Shown: positions 7,733-14,384 of the stretch, in pieces
Layout of the letters: each line of letters begins with the position of its first letter
Position numbering within the stretch: position 1 is the stretch's first letter
Source of the DNA: SOJZ01 sp964556565
GTDB taxonomy: Archaea; Thermoproteota; Bathyarchaeia; Bathyarchaeales; Bathyarchaeaceae
NCBI GenBank assembly: GCA_964556565.1
Contig: CAZKWF010000025.1
Coordinates: forward strand, 1-24,321
Length of the DNA stretch: 24,321 nt
Reading direction: 5' to 3'
Program-made: the position numbers and the translations under genes
Notes under the pieces: generated by a model
Databases searched by the model: none
Told to the model about the DNA's origin: nothing
What the model saw: the letters and a program-made list of their open reading frames with translations, nothing else

Positions 7733-8659
7733 ATGATCTGTGACAATTATGGGCGACCAACACTTAACCTGCGGGTATCGGTTAGCCAGAGATGCAACTT
7801 GAAGTGCCCCTACTGTCACCGTGAAGGAGAAACTGCGTCTCCATCAACCGAAATGTCGGTGGAAGAAATTATCCGCATTATCAGAGTAGCTCTCTCTCTT
7901 GGTGTTTCTTCGGTGAAACTGACTGGAGGCGAACCTCTTCTTCGATCAGACATCCTTGAGATAGTTAAAGGGATAGCTGAGCTTCGAGGCTTACAAGATT
8001 TGTCGATGACCACTAACGGAACTTTTTTAGCACCTTTAGCAGAGTCACTTCGTAAATGTGGTTTGAAACGGGTAAACGTGAACATCCCAACGTTGAACGC
8101 TGAAACCTATCGAGAGTTGAACGATGGAAGCTTGAGAGACGCAATAGACGGAGTGAAAGCAGCGGTGAAAGCCGGGCTCCATCCCGTGAAGTTGAATATG
8201 CTTGTTTTGCGGGGCGTTAACGATGAAGAGGTTTCCAAGATGATGAAATTTGCGGAGCAGAGTGAGACGATTCTTCAGCTTATCGAGTTAGAGCCAGTAA
8301 ATGTAAGTTCCGACTATTATCATCGTCATCATTATCCTTTGGATGAGATTGAAGCAAGGCTGGAAAAGGAGGCATTAGAGATCAAGACGCGGGGGGACAT
8401 GCAGAATCGTAGGATATACTTTCTACCACGAGTGAAGGTTGAAGTAGTTCATCCGATCGAGAACACGGAGTTTTGTGCTCATTGTACAAGGCTTAGGGTG
8501 ACAAGTGATGGGAAACTGAAGCCTTGTTTGATAAGGAATGATAATCTTGTAGATGTGTTGACTCCAATGCGGAATGGTGCTGATGATGCGGAGTTGACTA
8601 AGCTTTTCATTGAAGCTGTGAAGAAGCGTGAACCATACTACACAGTAATGAGCAGTTAG
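7733..8659 (+). CDS. moaA: GTP 3',8-cyclase MoaA (radical SAM)
   Basis: MoaA uses two iron-sulfur clusters and S-adenosylmethionine to rearrange GTP, the first step of molybdopterin synthesis. The radical SAM cluster motif CNLKCPYC is seen as C21, C25 and C28. LTGGEPLLR is the SAM-binding GGEP motif. The second cluster is held by C248, C251 and C265 (FCAHC ... LKPC). Length is 308 residues, as in archaeal MoaA. The protein ends EPYYTVMSS and lacks the terminal Gly-Gly described as functionally important in bacterial MoaA. Start: TAGGAG overlapping the moaB stop, 8 nt before the ATG. MoaD, MoaE and MoeA are not in this window. Confidence 0.95.
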   Translation: MICDNYGRPTLNLRVSVSQRCNLKCPYCHREGETASPSTEMSVEEIIRIIRVALSLGVSSVKLTGGEPLLRSDILEIVKGIAELRGLQDLSMTTNGTFLAPLAESLRKCGLKRVNVNIPTLNAETYRELNDGSLRDAIDGVKAAVKAGLHPVKLNMLVLRGVNDEEVSKMMKFAEQSETILQLIELEPVNVSSDYYHRHHYPLDEIEARLEKEALEIKTRGDMQNRRIYFLPRVKVEVVHPIENTEFCAHCTRLRVTSDGKLKPCLIRNDNLVDVLTPMRNGADDAELTKLFIEAVKKREPYYTVMSS

Positions 8660-8694
8660 AAGAGCGTGATCTCTCTATTTGGCGGTAGATTTGG

Positions 8695-8724
8695 AATTCG
8701 TATTTTCAATTCGTAGGTTTTTTT
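8695..8724 (+). promoter_or_regulatory. Direct repeat and T-tract between moaA and the winged-helix gene
   Basis: AATTCGTA occurs twice (8695-8702 and 8708-8715), 13 bp apart, followed by a run of seven T (8718-8724). The T-tract could end moa transcription, since archaeal terminators are T-rich. The direct repeats could be an operator for the following DNA-binding protein. Both readings are inference. Confidence 0.35.
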
Positions 8725-8766
8725 AGTTTGACGGAAGAGACTACGTTAAATTGGGAGTTCTAAAGG

Positions 8767-9210
8767 TTGGGGCGTTCGGAACTGGATGAAAAGAGCATTG
8801 CCAGCAAATTAAAAGGTAACACACTCATGGTTTACTGGCATTTGCTAAGGTCTTCGAGTGGTGTAGTGCGGGTTAGGGAGACGCAGAGGTCATTGGGTTT
8901 TTCGAGCCCAGCGTTGGCTTTGTATCATTTGGAGAAGCTGGTGGAACTTGGTTTAGTTCAGAAGATTCGGGGTGAGTATCATCTAGTGAGGACGGTCAAC
9001 ATTGGGGTTCTTAAACAATTCATGAAAATTGGAACGTTTCTTCTTCCTCGTTACACTCTGTATGCAACGATGTTCACAACCCTTCTGATTTTCTATGTTT
9101 CGCAGTTTAGGGCAGTTAACTTCTACAGCATGTTTGCTCTGATCTTCGGTGCTCTTGCTACAGGAATTCTGTGGTATGAAGCTGTCAGGACATGGAGGCA
9201 GAGGCCTTAG
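8767..9210 (+). CDS. Membrane-anchored winged-helix protein
   Basis: Residues about 10-75 form a winged helix-turn-helix: KLKGNTLMVYWHLLRSSSG, then a recognition region with GFSSPALALYHLEKLVELGLV and a short wing. Residues about 92-108 and 118-138 are two hydrophobic segments (YATMFTTLLIFYVSQF; FYSMFALIFGALATGILWY). The DNA-binding domain therefore sits at the membrane surface on the cytoplasmic side. The start is TTG 8767 with GGGAG about 9 nt upstream. Such one-piece membrane-bound HTH proteins recur in archaea, but the signal sensed is unknown. The stop codon at 9208-9210 directly abuts the stop of the convergent DUF4382 gene. It may regulate itself or that neighbour; this is inferred from position. 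Confidence 0.8.
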   Translation: MGRSELDEKSIASKLKGNTLMVYWHLLRSSSGVVRVRETQRSLGFSSPALALYHLEKLVELGLVQKIRGEYHLVRTVNIGVLKQFMKIGTFLLPRYTLYATMFTTLLIFYVSQFRAVNFYSMFALIFGALATGILWYEAVRTWRQRP

Positions 9211-9798
9211 TCATGGAAGGACCGTAGCTTTTAGTACTGGTCTGAGTTTTTTGCTGTGGCTGACTGCTACCCAGTCGGTTTGTATGTCAATGAGAACTGC
9301 TGTTGTTTCGCCTTCTATTACTTCAAAGTGTATGATGACTTTGATATGTTCGCTAGGCACATCTAGATCTGTAGTGTTGCCGTTAGCATAGGTTGCGTTG
9401 GCTGTTTTTACGTGCATTTTGATCATAGTGTAATTTCCTGGAGCGATTTCAGCGATAGAGAGGTTCATTGCCACGTCTTGTAGTGCTAGTAGGTCGAAGT
9501 AGACCTCTGTTACGTTATTGACGAAGGCTAGGCTTACCCATGTTTCGTTGCCACTCCCCTTCCTATGGGCTGAAATGCTGTCAAGGGTTACGTTGAGATG
9601 GGTTAGATTGACAGGCGCATCAGTTAACATCACAACCAAGGTACCGGTGTTAGGGGCAGGAGGAGAAGGGGGAGTGAACCATGGAAATGTTAGGCTGGGC
9701 ATCGTCAAGCTTGAAACGGCCATGGATGTAATAATAAGAAAGGCTATAAGAACTCCAGCGGTTGCGTACAAGCCCATTTTTTTGCCATCAATTGCCAT
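9211..9798 (-). CDS. Secreted or surface-anchored DUF4382 domain protein
   Basis: The 195-residue protein starts MAIDGKKMGLYATAG. One hydrophobic helix (about residues 9-28) acts as signal or anchor, a Pro-rich linker follows (FTPPSPPAPNTG), then a DUF4382 domain beginning GTLVVMLTDAPVNLTHLNVT. The outer part has about eight N-glycosylation sequons (NLT, NVT, NET, NVT, NLS, NYT, NAT, NTT), which fits an archaeal surface glycoprotein. The start is decided by a near-perfect AGGAGGT 9 nt upstream. A longer reading from 9891 would overlap the upstream zinc protein gene and has no such site. The biochemical role of DUF4382 is unknown. It forms an operon with the zinc protein (17-nt gap). Confidence 0.88.
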   Translation of the reverse strand: MAIDGKKMGLYATAGVLIAFLIITSMAVSSLTMPSLTFPWFTPPSPPAPNTGTLVVMLTDAPVNLTHLNVTLDSISAHRKGSGNETWVSLAFVNNVTEVYFDLLALQDVAMNLSIAEIAPGNYTMIKMHVKTANATYANGNTTDLDVPSEHIKVIIHFEVIEGETTAVLIDIQTDWVAVSHSKKLRPVLKATVLP

Positions 9799-9815
9799 TC
9801 TACTTCGACCTCCTC

Positions 9816-10013
9816 TCATTCCAGTTTTCTTCCACACGTTGGACACTTGCTCAAATCGATTCCACAGGTAAAGCAATACCATTCGCCACATTTTCTACAG
9901 TGAAAGCTCACGCTGTTTATCGTTGTCTTGCATTTTTGGCATAATCTTTTTGATATCCTAGAATGAAACATTTTGTGTATGTTCTGATTTGTGGTGAACA
10001 TGTTTTCATCCAA
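9816..10013 (-). CDS. Small zinc-binding protein with four CxxC knuckles
   Basis: This 65-residue protein contains CQKC, CRKC, CFTC and CPTC, eight cysteines in all, spaced to hold two zinc ions in a RING/treble-clef or double zinc-ribbon fold (residues about 25-62). There is no other domain. Possible starts are TTG 10013 and ATG 10001; neither has a strong Shine-Dalgarno site, and the mRNA may be short-leadered. The stop lies 17 nt before the DUF4382 start, so the pair looks co-transcribed. The function may be protein or nucleic acid binding. The combination with a secreted partner is odd. Confidence 0.75.
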   Translation of the reverse strand: MDENMFTTNQNIHKMFHSRISKRLCQKCKTTINSVSFHCRKCGEWYCFTCGIDLSKCPTCGRKLE

Positions 10014-10050
10014 TAAGTTAGCGGAATCGTGAGATATAATACAATGTTTT

Positions 10051-10093
10051 TGAACAGTCTGTTCAAAACTTTGAACAACACCCTTCTATATAT
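10051..10093 (-). promoter_or_regulatory. Promoter with overlapping palindromic operators for the zinc protein/DUF4382 pair
   Basis: On the minus strand a TATA box TATATATAG spans about 10087-10093, predicting a transcription start near 10064. Exactly there lie two perfect palindromes: TGAACAGTCTGTTCA (10051-10065) and GTTCAAAACTTTGAAC (10061-10076). They share the half-site GTTCA, giving the half-site TGAAC/GTTCA four times in 26 bp. An archaeal repressor bound here would block polymerase recruitment. A second TATA-like stretch at 10031-10041 is closer to the start codon and could drive a near-leaderless message. Confidence 0.6.
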
Positions 10094-10201
10094 GCAGAAG
10101 ACTTGGGATTGCAAAAGATGGGTGCCAGAATCCCAGTCAAGATTTCCCTCTATTCACAAAGGTACCACATCTATCATTTCAAAGGCTTATTCTTAAGAAA
10201 G

Positions 10202-10209
10202 TTTTTAAA
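10202..10209 (+). promoter_or_regulatory. Probable TATA box of the HtrA-type protease gene
   Basis: TTTTTAAA is the only strong AT box in this spot. It would place transcription start near 10231, giving a leader of roughly 15-30 nt before the candidate ATGs at 10244 and 10259. Confidence 0.5.
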
Positions 10210-10258
10210 CATAATGGTTTTCTGTTGTAGATGACAATGAATCATGTTGGTGGAAAAA

Positions 10259-11416
10259 ATGGTGGAAAAGTCTTCTTCAAGCAAATGGATGTATGTATCT
10301 TTCGTTCTAGTCGCTGCGTTAATTCTTAATAGCACCTTCTTTGCGTATACGTATCTTAGTGTTCAGACCCATTTTTCCACTCTGCAAAATAGCCTCGATG
10401 CCCAAGAACAGCAACTCCAAGATTTACAACAACAAATTGCCATTCTGAATTACATAAATCAAACTGAATTTATGCCTTGGCCGGAAATCTACGATCAAAT
10501 CAAATATAGCATAGTGCTTATTCAGACCGAAATTGGCTTAGGCTCAGGCTTTGTCATTGATCACGAGGGTCATGTCGTAACCAACTATCATGTAATCGAA
10601 GGTGCAAACACGATACAAGTTTCATTCCTCGATGGAAACATAACCGATGCCAACAGAGTTGGTGAAGATGCCTACAGCGACCTAGCCGTTATCAAAGTCA
10701 ACCCAGACATTACAGAACTATATCCAGTTGCGCTGGGAAATTCATCCGAACTCGTCGTGGGGGAGCCAGTAGCGGCTATAGGAAACCCTTTCGGACTAAG
10801 CGACACTATAACCGCCGGAATAGTCTCCGCGCTTGGGCGAGACTTGGAAGCACCTGGTCAGTACCGAATCGTAGACATTATTCAAGTTGACGCTGCTATA
10901 AACCCAGGGAACTCTGGTGGACCACTAGTCAACCTGGAAGGCCAGGTGGTAGGTGTCAACACGGCCATAATATCAGGTTCTGGAACTTTTGCTGGAGTAG
11001 GATTCGCTATACCCTCTGACACCGTGAGAAGGGAACTTCCTGATTTGCTGACAACAGGTCAATACAAGCATCCTTGGGTGGGCGTTGCTGGAATTGATGT
11101 CAACCTAGCCATCGCGCAATATATCGGCTTAGAAAAAGCTCAGGGATTCCTCATAATCGATGTTATTCCTGATAGTCCAGCAGAGGATGCCGGTTTGAGG
11201 GGAGGTAATCAAACGGTTGTAATAGATGGAGGAGAAATCAAGATTGGTGGTGACGTGATCGCGGGAATAGATGGCCTCAATGTTAGAACTTTGAACGATC
11301 TGGTCGTGTACACAGAGAGAAATAAGCGTCCTGGAGATATCGTGAGCTTAACAATTATCAGAGATGGTCAAGAGATGACCAAGTCGTTAACGTTGGGAGA
11401 TCGCCCGCCACCATGA
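10259..11416 (+). CDS. Membrane-anchored HtrA/DegP-type serine protease with PDZ domain
   Basis: This trypsin-fold (S1C) protease is probably active outside the membrane in protein quality control. Counting from an in-frame ATG at 10244, residues 15-37 are a membrane anchor, and 43-68 a Gln-rich coiled-coil (QEQQLQDLQQQ). The protease domain has catalytic H116 (TNYHVIEG), D146 (AYSDLAVI) and S224 (NPGNSGGPL). A PDZ domain spans about residues 275-385 (GFLIIDVIPDSPAEDAGLRGG). All three catalytic residues are present, so it should be active. ATG 10259 is preferred because GGTG sits 6 nt upstream; ATG 10244 would add five residues. Archaeal HtrA-type genes are patchily distributed, but no sign of recent transfer is visible. 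Confidence 0.92.
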   Translation: MVEKSSSSKWMYVSFVLVAALILNSTFFAYTYLSVQTHFSTLQNSLDAQEQQLQDLQQQIAILNYINQTEFMPWPEIYDQIKYSIVLIQTEIGLGSGFVIDHEGHVVTNYHVIEGANTIQVSFLDGNITDANRVGEDAYSDLAVIKVNPDITELYPVALGNSSELVVGEPVAAIGNPFGLSDTITAGIVSALGRDLEAPGQYRIVDIIQVDAAINPGNSGGPLVNLEGQVVGVNTAIISGSGTFAGVGFAIPSDTVRRELPDLLTTGQYKHPWVGVAGIDVNLAIAQYIGLEKAQGFLIIDVIPDSPAEDAGLRGGNQTVVIDGGEIKIGGDVIAGIDGLNVRTLNDLVVYTERNKRPGDIVSLTIIRDGQEMTKSLTLGDRPPP

Positions 11417-11427
11417 TAAGAAACACA

Positions 11428-11494
11428 TTTTTTGTCTCAAGCAACCTTTCAAACATTAGTTTCTGAAATCATCATTTCAGATTTCTTGTTTTTG
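11428..11494 (+). terminator. T-tract and hairpin terminator after the protease gene
   Basis: A run of six T lies at 11428-11433. A perfect 8-bp hairpin, TCTGAAAT (11462-11469) with ATTTCAGA (11474-11481) and a 4-nt loop, is followed by TTTCTTGTTTTT. The hairpin overlaps the last codons and stop of the convergent rfcL. T-rich tracts suffice for archaeal polymerase; the hairpin may add bidirectional insulation. Confidence 0.5.
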
Positions 11495-12713
11495 CTTGGG
11501 TCAAATACTCTACCATAGTATCGTCAAAGTCAAGCCATTTTGCTATACCCACTCGCATTTGTGGGTTGTTTTCAAAAATTATTCTTATGTAGGGGAGGAT
11601 TTCTTTGACAGCTACGATTGAAGAGACATGGCATTTCCGTTTGATTTTCATTCCTATAGCTGACTTCATCTGTCGTTCTCCTTTAGTTAGTCCTAACCAT
11701 CGGATTCTCTGTGGAAATCGGTATGGAACCCAGCCAGATAGTCTAGTTTTTTCACGAGCCATAGCCACCCCAGCCGTCATAAAATCATATACATACCGCA
11801 TCAATTTCCAGTTCCTCGTCCTACGAATCCTACCGCGATACAAGTCAGCTTGACTCAACGCCTCCATAGCCTTCGATAAGTCGCTTGGATGAGTCAGTTG
11901 ATACGGCGCATTCTCATAAACCCACTGAAACAACATGTCAGGGTCCACATCAGCGATATCTACTGCTCGCTTCGCCTCAGCACAACTCTTCGAATAAAAG
12001 ATTGTTTTCATTACGCTGAAGATGACTTCTTTTCGATTGCGACTCGACAGCCAGGCCACATTTTCATACGTCAATCTGTTGCGCCCTTGGGCCAAAGCCT
12101 GCAAATCGTTCACCGCTGACCTAACGTCGCGCCCAGATCGTTCAGCAATAAATTTTAGAGCCCGTTCCTCCGCCTCAATTTTCTCACCAGCACATACCCT
12201 CTTCAAATGCTTGACCACCTGCAAAGTCGTAGGCCTCTTAAACTCAATGAGTAGGCAGTATCTGCGAAGCGTGGCAAAACGAGGGTTATACGCATTGTTT
12301 GCTATAAGCACAATAGGACACTGAGCATCCTTTGCAACCGCTATAACAGCTCTAATGCCACCGCGATCCGCAGTTCCTGTAACCCCATCCAACTCATCCA
12401 ATAAAACCAGCCGACGACCACCAAACAATGTACCATACTGAGAGGCTAAACCAGCAAAACGCTGAACCATCTCAGCCGTTCGATAATCACTTGCGTTCTT
12501 CTCCACCAACTCCATGTTCAAGTCATGGGCTAGAGCCTCTACGCAAACAGTTTTTCCAACGCCAGGAGGCCCGTAAATAAACACAGCTCTCTTCTTGGGA
12601 ACTCTCTTACTCCAAGATTCCACCCAACTTCTAAATTTTTCAATTGCCTCTCTGTTTCCAACAACTGCTGATAATGTCTGGGGCTTGTGTTTCACCGTCC
12701 AAGCGGCGTGCAC
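11472..12713 (-). CDS. rfcL: Replication factor C large subunit
   Basis: This is the large subunit of the clamp loader that opens the PCNA ring at primer ends using ATP. Walker A is IYGPPGVGKT (ending T55), Walker B is LVLLDELDG (D106, E107), sensor 1 is in IVLIANNAY, and sensor 2 is in SGRDVRSAVNDL. A collar region follows to residue 413. The protein ends EYLTQAKTRNLK, with no PCNA-interacting (PIP) motif at the C-terminus, where archaeal RFC large subunits usually have one; it is also shorter than many (often 450-500). The start is GTG 12713, 3 nt after the rfcS stop, with GAGGGG about 10 nt upstream inside rfcS, so the two subunits are co-expressed. Confidence 0.94.
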   Translation of the reverse strand: MHAAWTVKHKPQTLSAVVGNREAIEKFRSWVESWSKRVPKKRAVFIYGPPGVGKTVCVEALAHDLNMELVEKNASDYRTAEMVQRFAGLASQYGTLFGGRRLVLLDELDGVTGTADRGGIRAVIAVAKDAQCPIVLIANNAYNPRFATLRRYCLLIEFKRPTTLQVVKHLKRVCAGEKIEAEERALKFIAERSGRDVRSAVNDLQALAQGRNRLTYENVAWLSSRNRKEVIFSVMKTIFYSKSCAEAKRAVDIADVDPDMLFQWVYENAPYQLTHPSDLSKAMEALSQADLYRGRIRRTRNWKLMRYVYDFMTAGVAMAREKTRLSGWVPYRFPQRIRWLGLTKGERQMKSAIGMKIKRKCHVSSIVAVKEILPYIRIIFENNPQMRVGIAKWLDFDDTMVEYLTQAKTRNLK

Positions 12714-12716
12714 TGG

Positions 12717-13688
12717 CTAAACGCCCCTCTTCATCTCATAACCAGCCTCAGTTAACCGTGCAAGCAAGGCGCTCAACTGAACCTCTTCGTCTGCGCCTTG
12801 AATCAAACGAAAGTCAATCTCTCCAATAGCATCTGCAAGCTTAATCTTCCATTTTTCTGGAAGCCCCGAACGGAAAATTTCGATGTGGATTTGTCTGATG
12901 ATGTCGATTCCAGCTAAGCCGTACTTCAGAATCATCTCTCTCAGTTTCTCTCTAGAACCTATGAAATCACCCTTCATTGCTAACGTAATCATTTCTCGAA
13001 CGTCTGCTGGGTTGGCTCTACCAATCACCGAATAAACGGTGTCGGCGTCGATGGGTCTACCTAGAGAAGCAGCCGCCTGCAACGTGTTAGTTGTCTTCCG
13101 CAGGTCACCTCCGCAAACCTCAAAAATGGCGTTCAACCCATCATCTGGCACTTCCACATTCTCTTTCTTGATGATACGCTGCAGATAGATATTGTGATTC
13201 TCCCTTGATAAATAGGTAAACCGAAAAGGTGCACAACGAGATTGAATAGGTTCAATAATTTTGCCACTATAATTCGCTATGAGAATAAATCGGCATGTCT
13301 CTGTGAAACGTTCCATAGTACGTCGCAAAGCCTGTTGGGCATCCCTAGTCATGTTATCCGCTTCGTCCAAAATCATGATCTTGAACGGAATTTCACCAAT
13401 TGACCTCACTCGGGCGAAAGTCTTCACAGTCTCTCTAACCACATTTATCCCTCGTTCATCGCTCGCGTTCAGCTCCATTAGATGCTCCCTATAACCCGCA
13501 CCGTATAGATCGTGAGTCAAACAAAGTGCAGCCGTCGTTTTTCCAGTTCCTGGTGGACCAGCAAAAATGCAGTGTGGAATATTCTTCGTCTTCACGAAGC
13601 TTTCCAATCGTTCCACGATTTCCTTTTGGTTCACAATTTCACTCAGGGTTTGAGGGCGATACTTCTCTGCCCACATCTCATAGCTCAA
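12717..13688 (-). CDS. rfcS: Replication factor C small subunit
   Basis: This is the small clamp-loader subunit, normally four copies with one RfcL. It opens with the RFC box WAEKYRPQTLSEIV. Walker A is GPPGTGKT (44-51), Walker B is IMILDEADN (D108, E109), and the SRC arginine-finger motif is at 150-152 (QSRCAPFRF). Sensor 2 is GGDLRKTTNTLQ. The 323-residue length is standard and no intein is present. The start is TTG 13688, backed by GGAGG 7 nt upstream; the ATG at 13676 has no site at proper distance. It is first gene of the rfcS-rfcL operon. A weak TATA-like TTTATGA lies on the minus strand near 13727-13733. Confidence 0.96.
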   Translation of the reverse strand: MSYEMWAEKYRPQTLSEIVNQKEIVERLESFVKTKNIPHCIFAGPPGTGKTTAALCLTHDLYGAGYREHLMELNASDERGINVVRETVKTFARVRSIGEIPFKIMILDEADNMTRDAQQALRRTMERFTETCRFILIANYSGKIIEPIQSRCAPFRFTYLSRENHNIYLQRIIKKENVEVPDDGLNAIFEVCGGDLRKTTNTLQAAASLGRPIDADTVYSVIGRANPADVREMITLAMKGDFIGSREKLREMILKYGLAGIDIIRQIHIEIFRSGLPEKWKIKLADAIGEIDFRLIQGADEEVQLSALLARLTEAGYEMKRGV

Positions 13689-13811
13689 CTTTTAGCCTCC
13701 GTGGCGTTATCTATGGAAAAGGCATGTCATAAATGTGTTTGCCCACTATGATAAAACCTTAAAACCAAGCTAGCCTCTTTCTCTTAGTTAGTTCTTGCTA
13801 GGTGAGGTCTA

Positions 13812-14384
13812 GTGTTGTCAGCGAAACCGTCAATGTCCATAAGAGATGCGGATTTTGAGTTTGAAAATACACCTGTCAGAATTGCTGTGAACAGAAATTG
13901 CCCAGAAATTGAACTTGCAGGCTTGAAAGTCGGGCCCCTAGAAGAGGGAAAAGAATACGAGGTCAGGTTCTGGATAGCCCAAGAGCTGGAAAAGGCAGGA
14001 ATTGCACGTTTTCATGAGGAAGATTTATTGACCGCGGTAAAACTCTACAAATTTCACTGGAAAGAACGTGTTCAATCGGTTAAACAGATTGCATCCTTAC
14101 CTCCAGATTTCTATCCTAAACTGCGACGTTACCTTGCAGACTTGAAAAAGAATGCTGTGAAAAAACCTGAAAAAATGAGAGAATACGAGAAAGCTGTAAG
14201 GCATTCCCGCGACATTATCAACTGCAGATTAAAGAAGATAGTTTCCCTCGCTTCTGCAAGCGCCGTCCAAACAAATCAGATAATCAATAATCTGACAGTT
14301 GAGGAACGCAGCATATACAAACTTCTTCGCAAGAACATCGAGAAGTGGAGAACTAAGATCCTCAAAGAAGGTGTAGAATCTTGA
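13812..14384 (+). CDS. GINS complex subunit, probably GINS23 type by domain order
   Basis: GINS joins MCM and a RecJ-like/Cdc45 protein to form the active replicative helicase. The small beta-rich B domain comes first (residues about 20-67: VRIAVNRN..., LEEGKEYEVRFWIAQELEKAG). The helical A domain follows (about 95-185: LPPDFYPKLRRYLADL, then a helix with RHSRDIINCRLKKIVSLA). B-then-A order is that of the Psf2/Psf3-like GINS23 class. The LPxDFYxxL stretch also occurs in the other class, so the subtype is not certain. The start is GTG 13812 or TTG 13815 after GGTGAGG (13801-13807). The stop overlaps the mcm start (TTGA), so the two are coupled. Confidence 0.88.
   Translation: MLSAKPSMSIRDADFEFENTPVRIAVNRNCPEIELAGLKVGPLEEGKEYEVRFWIAQELEKAGIARFHEEDLLTAVKLYKFHWKERVQSVKQIASLPPDFYPKLRRYLADLKKNAVKKPEKMREYEKAVRHSRDIINCRLKKIVSLASASAVQTNQIINNLTVEERSIYKLLRKNIEKWRTKILKEGVES

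Noticed and set aside
9518..9871. Plus-strand open frame of 117 codons
   Set aside because: It is antisense to the DUF4382 gene, which has a strong Shine-Dalgarno site, an anchor helix and sequons.
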